This document shows positions 1-7,210 of a stretch of DNA of 10,401 nt, piece by piece. A program made the translations under genes and the position numbers. Every line of letters starts with the position of its first letter. The stretch's first letter is position 1. Source of the DNA: an uncultured Alphaproteobacteria bacterium (GTDB lineage: Bacteria > Pseudomonadota > Alphaproteobacteria > Caulobacterales > Caulobacteraceae); NCBI GenBank assembly GCA_903933475.1, contig CAIZKE010000255.1, positions 1-10,401 on the forward strand, in the 5' to 3' direction. The notes beneath the pieces are model-generated. The model did no database searches, was not told the DNA's origin, and saw only the letters and a program-made list of their open reading frames with translations.

Positions 1-514
1 AGACCACGTGCCGGCGCAGGGGATGGTCCTGCGCCAGGCGCGGGTGGTCGAAGTCCAGCGCCGGGTCGGGGAGCATCCCGATCCGGCGCATGACCGCCTG
101 GGAGGCCAGGTTGGTCTCCGCCGTGAAGGCCACGATCTCCGTAAGGGTTCCTGGGCCAAATCCCCAGTCGAGGGCCGCCCGGGCGCCCTCGCTGGCGAGG
201 CCCTGGCCCCAGAGGTCGGGATGCAGCCGCCAGCCGATCTCCACGCAGGGGCCGACAGGCAGGTCGCCCGCGGCCACGCGGGACAGTCCGATCATCCCCG
301 CCAGCCGCCCGTCCGCGCGCTGTTCCGCCGCCCAGAGGCCGAAGCCCTGCGCATCGATCCCGGCGTTGATCCGGTCGACCATGGTATCGGTCGCCTCGGC
401 CGTGATGGGCCCGCCCAGCCAGTCATGCACCCGGGGATCGCCATTGATCGCCGCAAAGGCCGGGCGGTCGGCGTCGGTCCATCGGCGGAGGACCAGGCGG
501 TCGGTGATAATCAC
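1..514 (-). CDS. GNAT family N-acetyltransferase, RimJ/RimL-like (3' end cut off)
   Basis: Probable acetyl-CoA-dependent N-acetyltransferase of the RimJ/RimL-like (Acetyltransf_3) group; the substrate cannot be told from sequence. The minus strand is open for 171 codons up to the window edge, so only the last few residues are probably missing. The N-terminus has the typical TDRLVLRRW opening (about residues 4-12). The acetyl-CoA-binding region follows as EIGWRLHPDLWGQGLASEG (about 92-110), with a Q-x-x-G-x-A-like loop, and then the usual TNLASQAVMRRIGM segment (about 134-147). I chose a GTG start at 514 because it overlaps the aguB stop as GTGA and the family's N-terminal strand begins right there. 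No clear ribosome site lies ahead of it, so translational coupling to aguB is likely. Being last in an agmatine-to-putrescine cluster hints at a polyamine-related substrate, but that is inference only. Confidence 0.85.
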   Translation of the reverse strand, partial: MIITDRLVLRRWTDADRPAFAAINGDPRVHDWLGGPITAEATDTMVDRINAGIDAQGFGLWAAEQRADGRLAGMIGLSRVAAGDLPVGPCVEIGWRLHPDLWGQGLASEGARAALDWGFGPGTLTEIVAFTAETNLASQAVMRRIGMLPDPALDFDHPRLAQDHPLRRHVV

Positions 515-1389
515 GCCGGCCGCGGCGCCGTCAGCGCCCCGTAGAGGTCGGTGCGCCGGTCCCGGAAGAAGCCCCAGGCCGCCCGATGGCCCGCCAGGAA
601 ATCCAGGTCGAAGGTCGCCACGGCCACCCCCTCCTCATCCCGCGCCATGTCCGCCACGAGGTCCCCGCGGTGATTGGCGATGAAGCTGGAGCCGTAGAAC
701 CTCTGGCCGCCGCCGGGATAGCCGTCCCAGGGCTCGAAGCCGGTGCGGTTGGCGCCCACCACGGGAATCACGTTGGAGACGGCGTGGCCCTGCATGGCCC
801 GACGCCAGGGGGCGGCCGTGTCGAGGCTGTCGTCATGGGGCTCTGAGCCGATGGCCGTGGGATAGAGCAGGACCTCGGCCCCCATCAGGGCCATGGCCCG
901 GGCGCACTCCGGATACCACTGGTCCCAGCAGATCCCCGCGCCGATGCGGCCAAAGCGGGTGTCCCAGACCCGGAAGCCGGTGTCGCCGGGCCGGAAGTAG
1001 TACTTCTCCATGTAGCCGGGACCATCGGGGATATGGCTCTTGCGGTAGAGGCCGAGGAGGGACCCGTCGGCGTCGACCATGACCAGGCTGTTGAAATAGT
1101 GCGGCCCCTCGCGCTCGAAGATGGAGATGGGCAGGACCACGCCCAGCTCGGCTGCCAGGGGGGCCAGGGCGGTGACGCAGGGATGCTCGCGCCAGGGGTG
1201 GGCCTCGGCGAACCAGCGCTCCTCCTGGGCGACGCAGAAATAGGGGCCCTGGAAGAGCTCGGAGGGCAGGATGACCTGGGCGCCCTGGTCGGCGGCCTGC
1301 CGGATCAGGTCGGCCGTGCGGGCGATGTTGGCGCCCCGGTCGGCGCCGTAGGCGCTCTGCAGGGCCGCGACGGTGAGCATTCGGGGCAT
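511..1389 (-). CDS. aguB: N-carbamoylputrescine amidohydrolase (nitrilase superfamily)
   Basis: Cytoplasmic carbon-nitrogen hydrolase that cleaves N-carbamoylputrescine to putrescine, CO2 and ammonia, the second step of the agmatine deiminase route. The 292-residue length is normal for AguB. The nitrilase triad is visible: Glu44 in LPSELF, Lys117 in YRKSHIPDGPGY, and the nucleophile Cys154 in GICWDQWYPE. The IPDGPGYMEKYYF stretch (120-132) is typical of plant and bacterial carbamoylputrescine amidases rather than generic nitrilases. The start at 1389 overlaps the aguA stop by one base (TGATG) and has AGGAG eight bases upstream (1398-1402). A second Met, three codons in, is a less likely start. 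The assignment is strengthened by aguA immediately upstream. The GNAT gene downstream overlaps by four bases. Confidence 0.95.
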   Translation of the reverse strand: MPRMLTVAALQSAYGADRGANIARTADLIRQAADQGAQVILPSELFQGPYFCVAQEERWFAEAHPWREHPCVTALAPLAAELGVVLPISIFEREGPHYFNSLVMVDADGSLLGLYRKSHIPDGPGYMEKYYFRPGDTGFRVWDTRFGRIGAGICWDQWYPECARAMALMGAEVLLYPTAIGSEPHDDSLDTAAPWRRAMQGHAVSNVIPVVGANRTGFEPWDGYPGGGQRFYGSSFIANHRGDLVADMARDEEGVAVATFDLDFLAGHRAAWGFFRDRRTDLYGALTAPRPA

Positions 1390-2387
1390 CAGGCCGGCTC
1401 CTGCTGGGAAATGCAGTGGAAGGACCCGCCCCCGGTCAGGAGGGCGTTGGACGGCAGGGCGATCACCTCACGGCCCGGGAAGACTTCCGCAAGGCCCTGG
1501 GCGGCCAGGCTGGCCGCAAGGCCCTCGCTATACACGGGCAGGATCACGGCCTGGTTGGCGATGATGAAGTTCATGTGGCTGGCGGGGACCCCGCCCACGC
1601 CCCCGGCCTCGATCCAGCCGGGCGAGGGTATCCGGACCACCCGAAGGCGGCGGCCGGCGGCGTCGGTCATCCCGGCCAGGGCCTCGGCTGCGGCGTCATA
1701 GACCTCGGCGTTGGGATCCCCGCGCCCGAAGGCCATGGGACAGACGACCACCCCGGGCGCCGCGAACCGCGCCAGGTTGTCGACATGCCCATCCGTGTGG
1801 TCGTTCTGGAGCCCGTCGCCGAGCCAGAGCACCTTTTGCGCCCCCAGGTCCCGGGCGAGGGCGGCTTCGGCCACCGCCTCTGTCCAGCCGGCGTTGCGGT
1901 TGGGGTTGAGCAGGCACTGGCGCGTGGTCAGCACCGTTCCCTCGCCGTCGTGGTCCAGGGCACCGCCCTCCAGCACCGCCTCGCTCTGCAGGAGGGTCGC
2001 GCCGGCGGCCCCGGCGACCTGGGCCGCCACTTCATCGTCGTGTGGCAGGTCGTACTTGCCGCCCCAGCCGTTGAACCGGAACCCGACGCAGGCCTCCGGG
2101 CCCAGGAAGATGGGCCCAGTATCGCGCAGCCAGACGTCTCCGAACCGGCCGGGGACGATCTCGATGCCGGCGACGCCGTCCAGCCGCCGGCGGGCCTCGG
2201 CCTCGCCGGCGTCGGACCCGGTCATCAGGCGCACGCGCTCTCCGCCCGGGCCGGCCAGGGCCCGGGCCAGGGCCTCGACCTCGTCCTGGGCGGGCGCAAG
2301 ATTGTCCTCCCAAAGGTCTTCATGGCTGGGAAAGCCCAACCACATGGCCCGGTGCGGGGCCCACTCAGCGGGGACGGGACGGGACAT
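1389..2387 (-). CDS. aguA: Agmatine deiminase
   Basis: Hydrolyses agmatine to N-carbamoylputrescine and ammonia; a member of the guanidino-modifying (PPAD) enzyme superfamily acting in the cytoplasm. The protein is 332 residues, slightly short of the usual 340-370. Visible motifs are the N-terminal EWAPHRAMWLGFP segment (8-20), WLRDTGP with Asp89, EGG at 140-142, NDHTDGHVDN with His197, Asp199 and His201, and the C-terminal GGGSFHCISQQEP carrying the nucleophilic Cys325. The reading frame stays open to an ATG at 2444, but the family begins at MSRPVPAEW. GGGAG lies nine bases before the ATG at 2387, so I chose that start. It heads a one-base-overlap unit with aguB. No arginine decarboxylase, which would supply agmatine, lies in the window. 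Confidence 0.95.
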   Translation of the reverse strand: MSRPVPAEWAPHRAMWLGFPSHEDLWEDNLAPAQDEVEALARALAGPGGERVRLMTGSDAGEAEARRRLDGVAGIEIVPGRFGDVWLRDTGPIFLGPEACVGFRFNGWGGKYDLPHDDEVAAQVAGAAGATLLQSEAVLEGGALDHDGEGTVLTTRQCLLNPNRNAGWTEAVAEAALARDLGAQKVLWLGDGLQNDHTDGHVDNLARFAAPGVVVCPMAFGRGDPNAEVYDAAAEALAGMTDAAGRRLRVVRIPSPGWIEAGGVGGVPASHMNFIIANQAVILPVYSEGLAASLAAQGLAEVFPGREVIALPSNALLTGGGSFHCISQQEPA

Positions 2388-2415
2388 GGCGCGGTTCTCC
2401 CTCAGGGGACGCGGG

Positions 2416-2444
2416 CAGATGGGCGAGGCGGGCCCCGGCGTCAA
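2416..2444 (-). promoter_or_regulatory. Candidate promoter for aguA-aguB
   Basis: Reading the minus strand, TTGACG (2444-2439) followed by C matches the -35 form TTGACGS that I recall for Caulobacter housekeeping promoters. Exactly 17 bases later comes CATCTG (2421-2416), a weak -10. Transcription would begin around 2409, about 20 bases before the ribosome site and the ATG at 2387. The location, between the receptor terminator and aguA, is where a promoter would be needed. The poor -10 keeps this tentative. Confidence 0.3.
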
Positions 2445-2455
2445 GCCGGCGCATG

Positions 2456-2486
2456 AAAAAGGGGCGGCCCGTCGCCGGACCGCCCC
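2456..2486 (-). terminator. Intrinsic terminator of the TonB-dependent receptor gene
   Basis: On the minus strand GGGGCGGTCC, a six-base loop GGCGAC and GGGCCGCCCC form a ten-pair stem with one G-T wobble, followed directly by five T residues (2460-2456). It begins 24 bases after the receptor stop codon. This is a textbook Rho-independent terminator, and it isolates the receptor transcript from aguA. Confidence 0.9.
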
Positions 2487-2510
2487 GATCTCGTGTTCAG
2501 CGGCTCAGGA

Positions 2511-4994
2511 TCAGAAGCGGGCGCCGACCGTCATTTGCAGGGTCTGCGGCGCACCGATCGAATAGTTCGGGGCGAAGCCGTTGGAGCCAGGCACGGTCAC
2601 GGCGTTCTGCTGCGAGTTGATGTTGCCCAGGTATTTGGCGTCGAAGATGTTGCGCACGTTGACCTGGAGGTAGGCACCCTCGATGGCGGCGACGGGCAGC
2701 TGCCAGCGCAGACCCGCATCCCAGACATTGTAGGCCGGGGTCTTCTCGTCGTTGACATCCGTGGAGAACCGCTCGGACACCCACTTGGACTGGACGTTGA
2801 CGCTGAGGGCGTCATTCAGGGCCCACTCCACCCGGACGACCTCGGTCCATTCCGGGGTCTCGACCAGGCTCTTGCCCTTGGTCGGCAGGAAGAGGCCTCC
2901 GGAAAGGGGGGTGTTCGACTGAACCTCGGTGTCATTGTACGAAATCGAACCGATCAGGGTCAGCGGCTCGAAGGGCTGCCAGACAGCCTGACCGTCAAAG
3001 CCCTGGATCTTCACGCTGCCGATGTTCCGGTCGATGAAGAGGCCGAGGTCTGAGTCGTAAGAGCTGACGATCCGGTTCTGGAAGTCCTGGCTGTAGATCG
3101 AGGCGGACACCAGAAGGGTTGGGCTGCTGTAGCGGTAGCCGAGGTCGTAGGTCGTGGTGGTCTCGGGCTGCACGCCGGGGTTGGTGACGGCACCGGTGCT
3201 GGAGCGGACGACCGTGTAGAGGTTGTCCGTCCGGGGCGCCGAAAGCCCTTCCGCGTAGGAGAAGTAGACGGTTTGGTTCGAGCCGAACCTGTAGCTCAGG
3301 CCCACGTTCGGCAGCACCTTGTCGTACTTCTTCTCGGCCGAGTAGGGCGTGATGTACTGGTTGGTGTTACCGGCGAACTGGACATTGCCGTTGGCCAGGG
3401 TCGTCGCCACCGGCTGGGTGGTGCAGAGCACGTTGTTGGTGCCGTTCTGCGAGTAGCAGTACTGGTTCAGCTCCCGCTGGAAGTAGGGAGCCCGCAGGCC
3501 CAGGCGGACCTCCAGCGCGTTGTCGAAGAACTTGCCCGAGTACTCGGCAGCAAACATGTTCAGCTCGGCGATCGAGTACCGGTCCCGGCCGCGCATGAAG
3601 TTGCCGTCGTTGGTGGCGATGCGCGGGGCGTGGTCAGTCTTGCCTCCGAACACGTCAGAGGGGTTGCCGTTCTGGTCGACGGCCGACCACTCGGCCGACT
3701 GCCGGTGCCGGGCATAGTCGCGGGCATAGGCGAAGCGGACCCGGTTGGTGTCGTTGATCGCCCAGATCAGCGAGGTATTGATGCTGTAGCGGTGCGTATT
3801 GGTCAGGTTGGGCGTGTACATCTGGACGGAGTCCAGGGTGTCGTTGTCGCCATTGAGGTCCCGGCCCGGGCCAGTGGGGCCCGCGGCACCCTTCAGCCGG
3901 TTGTCGGTCTCGGACAGCACCGTGAAGCCGCCACCGTTCGCCAGGACATACTGGGCGGACGGGTCGAAGGTGAAGATCAGGTTGTCCAGGATGTGGTACT
4001 TGAACTGGCCCCGGATGTTCCCGGTGTTCGAGGGGTTGATCCGGATATTGTAGTAGTTGGTGCAGCTGCCGATGCCGACCTGGCCCAAAAAGTTCACGAA
4101 GTTGGACTGGGTATTGTCGTTCTGGGCGGTGCCCGTCACCGGCGTCGGACGCGTGCAGCGCGAGTCATTCTCGAACTGGTCACCGAACTGGCGGTACTGG
4201 GCGAGGGTCACGTTGCGGTAGAAGGCGTTCCGGTTCTCGTTGTAGTGGAAGGCGATGCTGGCAAAGTCGCCGTTGTCGCCGAGGGACTGGAAGATCCGGG
4301 CGTTGTACTGGGTCTTCTCGAGCTCACCGGGGCCCTTGAACTTGTCGTACTTGGTGTAGGAACCCGCGATGAAGGCGCTGGTCCCGAAGGGGCCGATCTC
4401 GCCGGAGTCCAGCACGGCGAAGAGGCGGCCGAAGTTGAAGCTTCCGACCTGGCCAGTCACCTGGCCGCCGATGTCCGACTGGGGACGACGGGTGATGTAG
4501 TTGATGGAGCCGCCGGTGGCGGAGGCCGTCGGGCTGTCCACGTCAGTGGTGCCGAGGTTCACTTCCGCCCGCTCGATCAGCTCGGAGTCGAGCTGCTGGT
4601 TGGTGTAGATGGCGTAGTTGCCGCTGTCGTTCAGCTGGGTGCCGTCCCACTGCAGGGAGATCCGGGGACCGTCGAAGCTGCGCAGGCGCATGTTGCCGCC
4701 CGAGTTACCGTAGCCGTCCGTGTTATTGAAGTTATAGCCCGGGACGATGTTCAGGGTGTCGGCGATCGACTGGCCGGGCATCTGCTTGGAGATGAAGTCC
4801 TGGCCGATGGCGACCTTGGACTTCGGAGCCGTCTGCTCGATCAGGCCCTCGATGGAACGGTTCTTGGCGCCTGTGACGACGACTTCCTCAAGGGCGGTCG
4901 AGCCCGTGGACTGCGCCATCGCCGCGCCGGCGATCAGGAGGGAGGTCACCAGGGCGCTGGTAGCGCACAGACCCCTGCGGAAAGACTTGCTCAT
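2511..4994 (-). CDS. TonB-dependent outer-membrane receptor, substrate unknown
   Basis: Outer-membrane active transporter energised by TonB-ExbBD. The protein is 827 residues. A signal peptide (MSKSFRRG, then a hydrophobic run) probably ends at AMA/QS, residues 27/28. A TonB-box-like EEVVVTG sits at 36-42. The plug domain spans about 45-172 and contains LRSFDGPRISLQWDG and TGGSINYITRRP. The remainder is a beta-barrel ending in the VNVRNIFDAKYLG motif (778-790) and a C-terminal Phe, the outer-membrane insertion signal. There is no N-terminal STN signalling domain, so FecA-like surface signalling is unlikely. An ATG 24 bases upstream is in frame, but I chose 4994 because AAGGGG lies six bases before it. 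Two cysteine pairs and a DxNxDxDxxD loop occur in the barrel. Codon use looks somewhat less GC-rich and Asn-rich than its neighbours, normal for such barrels. Neither family nor neighbours fix the ligand. Confidence 0.95.
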   Translation of the reverse strand: MSKSFRRGLCATSALVTSLLIAGAAMAQSTGSTALEEVVVTGAKNRSIEGLIEQTAPKSKVAIGQDFISKQMPGQSIADTLNIVPGYNFNNTDGYGNSGGNMRLRSFDGPRISLQWDGTQLNDSGNYAIYTNQQLDSELIERAEVNLGTTDVDSPTASATGGSINYITRRPQSDIGGQVTGQVGSFNFGRLFAVLDSGEIGPFGTSAFIAGSYTKYDKFKGPGELEKTQYNARIFQSLGDNGDFASIAFHYNENRNAFYRNVTLAQYRQFGDQFENDSRCTRPTPVTGTAQNDNTQSNFVNFLGQVGIGSCTNYYNIRINPSNTGNIRGQFKYHILDNLIFTFDPSAQYVLANGGGFTVLSETDNRLKGAAGPTGPGRDLNGDNDTLDSVQMYTPNLTNTHRYSINTSLIWAINDTNRVRFAYARDYARHRQSAEWSAVDQNGNPSDVFGGKTDHAPRIATNDGNFMRGRDRYSIAELNMFAAEYSGKFFDNALEVRLGLRAPYFQRELNQYCYSQNGTNNVLCTTQPVATTLANGNVQFAGNTNQYITPYSAEKKYDKVLPNVGLSYRFGSNQTVYFSYAEGLSAPRTDNLYTVVRSSTGAVTNPGVQPETTTTYDLGYRYSSPTLLVSASIYSQDFQNRIVSSYDSDLGLFIDRNIGSVKIQGFDGQAVWQPFEPLTLIGSISYNDTEVQSNTPLSGGLFLPTKGKSLVETPEWTEVVRVEWALNDALSVNVQSKWVSERFSTDVNDEKTPAYNVWDAGLRWQLPVAAIEGAYLQVNVRNIFDAKYLGNINSQQNAVTVPGSNGFAPNYSIGAPQTLQMTVGARF

Positions 4995-5175
4995 CTGAAA
5001 CCCCTTCATCGATGTCACGAAAGACTTAGCCCTGCCGCGCGTGCGCGTGATGCGGGGCGTTTAGCGCAAATCCACGCGTCCGTGAGTGACGGTTTTTTTA
5101 CAACGGTCAAGTTGGGCGGGACTGCTGCAAAAACGCCACGGTTGAAGCCCGGCGTGCCTGCGTTTCGGGCGCCCT
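4995..5175. other. Intergenic region between msrA and the receptor gene
   Basis: This 181-base spacer serves as the 3' end of msrA and the 5' leader of the receptor. It holds a possible msrA terminator (5128-5155) and the receptor ribosome site AAGGGG (5001-5006). A TTGACC hexamer (minus strand, 5110-5105) could be a -35, but no acceptable -10 follows at 16-18 bases. I see no riboswitch such as a cobalamin element, and no convincing small gene. Confidence 0.5.
5128..5155 (-). terminator. Possible intrinsic terminator after msrA
   Basis: On the minus strand ACGCC (5155-5151) can pair with GGCGT (5137-5133) across a loop containing a further GG/CC pair, and the stem runs straight into a five-T tract. 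It lies about 20 bases after the msrA stop. The stem is short and interrupted, so this is weaker than the receptor terminator. Confidence 0.45.
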
Positions 5176-5751
5176 TCAGCCCCGCCCCGCCCACACAGCC
5201 TGGATCCGGGCATCGCGACCGCATCCGACTCGATAGCGATTGTAGTGGCCGGGATTCTTGGCTGCATAGTCCTGGTGGTAGCCCTCGCCCATCCAGAAGG
5301 TGGCGCGTGGCAGGATCCGGGTGGCGACCGGGCGCCGGATCTGGCGGGCGACATCGGTCTTGACCTGCTCGGCTACGCGCTTCTCGGCGTCGTCCGCGAC
5401 GAAGACCGCCGTCCGGTAGCTGGGACCGATGTCACAGATCTGGCCATTGGGATCCGTGGGATCAATGTTCCGGAAGAAGGCCGAAACCACGTCGCTGTAG
5501 GTAGTACGGGCCGGGTCCCAGGTCACCCGGATCGCCTCCAGGTGTCCCCCATGGTCCTCGTAGGTGGGGTTGCGCCGGGTCCCGCCCGAGTAACCGACCA
5601 CCACGTCGACGACGCCACGCACCTTCTCCATGCCGTGCTCGGCCGACCAGAAGCATCCGCCTGCAAAGACCGAGGTCTTCAGGCCAGGGGTCGGCGCCGG
5701 GGCGGCGCCCCCGAGGGCGAGGAAGAGGAACAGGACCAGGATCGATCGCAT
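5176..5751 (-). CDS. msrA: Peptide-methionine (S)-S-oxide reductase, probably exported
   Basis: Reduces methionine-S-sulfoxide in proteins back to methionine. The protein is 191 residues. The catalytic motif is GGCFW with Cys33, followed by SAE where GVE or GAE is common. Other active-site residues expected from the E. coli enzyme are present: Tyr54 in GYSGG, Glu72 in HLEAI, Asp107 in CDIGPSYRT and Tyr112. GEGYHQDY is at 155-162. Cys106 and Cys177 are candidates for resolving cysteines. The first 20 residues (MRSILVLFLFLALGGAAPAP) form a Sec-type signal sequence with no lipobox Cys, so the enzyme probably acts in the periplasm. The frame is open to 5856, but GGAG seven bases before the ATG at 5751 and the signal peptide support this start. 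It lies 25 bases after scoB and is probably cotranscribed with scoAB. Confidence 0.93.
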   Translation of the reverse strand: MRSILVLFLFLALGGAAPAPTPGLKTSVFAGGCFWSAEHGMEKVRGVVDVVVGYSGGTRRNPTYEDHGGHLEAIRVTWDPARTTYSDVVSAFFRNIDPTDPNGQICDIGPSYRTAVFVADDAEKRVAEQVKTDVARQIRRPVATRILPRATFWMGEGYHQDYAAKNPGHYNRYRVGCGRDARIQAVWAGRG

Positions 5752-5776
5752 GGGGCGTCTCCAGCCTCGGGAGGGA

Positions 5777-6421
5777 TCAGGCGAGATCGGTGACGAAGTC
5801 CGCCTCGGTGTGCGCCCGGACGTGGTCGAGCGTAACACCTGGCGCAAGCTCCACAAGCCGCACGGCCGAGCGGCCGCGGTCGATGTCGAAGACGCCGAGG
5901 TCGGTGATCAACAGGTCGACCACGCCCTTGCCGGTAAGGGGCAGGGTGCATTCGCGCACCAGCTTGGAGCGGCCGGATTTCTCGCTGTGCTCCATGACCA
6001 CGATGACCCGCTTGACCCCGGCCACCAGGTCCATGGCGCCGCCCATGCCCTTGACCATCTTGCCGGGGACCATCCAGTTGGCCAGGTCGCCATTGGCCGC
6101 CACCTGCATGGCGCCCAGGACCGAAAGGTCGATGTGCCCGCCCCGGATCATGGCGAAGGACTCGGCGCTGTTGAAATAGGACGAGGCGTCCAGCTCGCTG
6201 ATGGTCATCTTGCCAGCATTGACCAGGTCGGCGTCCTCCTCCCCCTCGAAGGGATAGGGACCCATGCCGAGCATGCCGTTCTCGGACTGCAGGGTCACTT
6301 CAACGCCGGGCGGGATGTGGTTGGCCACCAGGGTGGGAATGCCAATGCCGAGGTTGACGTAGAAGCCGTCCTTCAGCTCGCGCGCCGCCCGGGCGGTCAT
6401 ATCGTCGCGGGTCCAGGGCAT
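5777..6421 (-). CDS. scoB: 3-oxoacid CoA-transferase subunit B
   Basis: Beta subunit of a class I CoA-transferase, most likely succinyl-CoA:3-oxoacid (acetoacetate) CoA-transferase. It activates acetoacetate for cleavage to acetyl-CoA. The 214-residue length is normal. The class I active-site signature LQSENGMLG (44-52) is intact, with the catalytic Glu47 that forms the enzyme-CoA thioester intermediate. GKMVKGMGGAMDLV (about 119-132) is another strongly conserved family block. The start at 6421 overlaps the scoA stop by one base (TGATG), as expected for subunits made in equal amounts. The related 3-oxoadipate CoA-transferase (PcaJ) has the same architecture; I favour ScoB on overall motif wording and cannot exclude the other from sequence alone. 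Confidence 0.92.
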   Translation of the reverse strand: MPWTRDDMTARAARELKDGFYVNLGIGIPTLVANHIPPGVEVTLQSENGMLGMGPYPFEGEEDADLVNAGKMTISELDASSYFNSAESFAMIRGGHIDLSVLGAMQVAANGDLANWMVPGKMVKGMGGAMDLVAGVKRVIVVMEHSEKSGRSKLVRECTLPLTGKGVVDLLITDLGVFDIDRGRSAVRLVELAPGVTLDHVRAHTEADFVTDLA

Positions 6422-7140
6422 CAGGCGCTCGCCTTTTCGCTGCGGGGACGGGTGGTCAGGCGCTCGATGCGCTTCTCGTAGGCGGGCCCCTTCAGTATGC
6501 GGTGCACGTAGACACCGGGCGTGTGGATCAGGTCCTTGTCCAGGCTTCCGGTCTCGACCAGGGCCTCGACCTCGGCCACGCAGACGCGCCCCGCCGTCGC
6601 CATCATCGGATTGAAGTTCCGCGCCGTCTTCCGGTAGATCAGGTTGCCTGCGGCGTCGCCCTTCCAGGCCTTGACGATGGAGAGGTCCGCCTTCAGCGCC
6701 CGCTCCATCAGGTAGGTCTCGCCGTCGAACTCGCGGGTCTCCTTGCCCTCGGCCACCACCGTGCCCACCCCCGTGCGGGTGAAGAAGGCCGGGATGCCGG
6801 CGCCGCCGGCCCGGATGCGCTCGGCCAGGGTGCCCTGGGGCGTGAACTCCACCTCCAGCTTGCCCTCGATGTAGAGCCGCTCGAACAACTCGTTCTCGCC
6901 CACATAGGAGCTGATCATCTTGCGGATCTGGCCGTTCTCGAGCAGCAGGCCGAGCCCGAAGCCGTCGACGCCGCAGTTGTTCGAGACCACGGTCAGGTCC
7001 TTCACCCCGGAGTCGCGGATGGCCAGGATGAGGTTCTCGGGAATACCGCAGAGGCCAAAGCCCCCGGCCATCACGGTCATGCCGTCAAACAGCAGGCCAG
7101 CGAGGGCGGTGGCTGCATCGGATTGGATCTTGGTCGCCAT
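6421..7140 (-). CDS. scoA: 3-oxoacid CoA-transferase subunit A
   Basis: Alpha subunit partner of ScoB; together they transfer CoA between succinyl-CoA (or another acyl-CoA) and a 3-oxoacid such as acetoacetate. The protein is 239 residues, normal for the family. The N-terminal class I CoA-transferase signature is present as DGMTVMAGGFGLCGIPENLI (19-38). SNNCGVDGFGLG (53-64) and the NPMMATAG block (177-184) are further conserved parts. The ATG at 7140 is preceded only by a weak GAAG two bases upstream, so initiation may be leaderless or weak. It is the first gene of a scoA-scoB-msrA unit, divergent from the dioxygenase gene across 100 bases that carry a palindrome matching CTGC-N3-GCAG. This suggests control linked to PHB or ketone-body metabolism. 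Confidence 0.93.
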   Translation of the reverse strand: MATKIQSDAATALAGLLFDGMTVMAGGFGLCGIPENLILAIRDSGVKDLTVVSNNCGVDGFGLGLLLENGQIRKMISSYVGENELFERLYIEGKLEVEFTPQGTLAERIRAGGAGIPAFFTRTGVGTVVAEGKETREFDGETYLMERALKADLSIVKAWKGDAAGNLIYRKTARNFNPMMATAGRVCVAEVEALVETGSLDKDLIHTPGVYVHRILKGPAYEKRIERLTTRPRSEKASA

Positions 7141-7153
7141 GTCTTCACACTAC

Positions 7154-7166
7154 GCTGCATTGCAGC
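7154..7166. promoter_or_regulatory. Perfect palindrome GCTGCA-T-TGCAGC, candidate PhaR-type operator
   Basis: A 13-base inverted repeat with six-base perfect arms, 14 bases upstream of the scoA start codon. Its core CTGC-ATT-GCAG (7155-7165) fits CTGC-N3-GCAG, which I recall as the binding consensus of PhaR, the PHB-responsive repressor of Paracoccus denitrificans. The position beside an acetoacetate CoA-transferase start makes an operator plausible. It may act on scoA, on the divergent dioxygenase, or on both. Confidence 0.5.
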
Positions 7167-7210
7167 ACTTGAAAATGTCCCGGACGCCCTGTTGCGCCTC
7201 CGGATTGTCG

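Noticed and set aside
1416..2456. A 346-codon plus-strand frame opposite aguA
   Set aside because: aguA has complete catalytic motifs and a good start; the opposite frame has low-complexity composition and no recognisable family.
5078..5097. Plus-strand mini-hairpin CCGT-GAGTG-ACGG followed by seven T, terminator-like
   Set aside because: The stem has only four pairs and no plus-strand gene lies upstream to be terminated; it sits in the receptor leader.
3273..5363. A very long open frame (696 codons) on the plus strand opposite the receptor gene
   Set aside because: It is antisense to a clear TonB-dependent receptor, and its translation is Val/Gly/Leu/Asp-biased with no family motif. Such frames are common opposite GC-rich genes with strong third-position bias.
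5752..5856. Upstream extension of msrA to 5856
   Set aside because: It would overlap the end of scoB in another frame and read Arg/Ser/Thr-rich noise; the ATG at 5751 has a ribosome site and gives a proper signal peptide.
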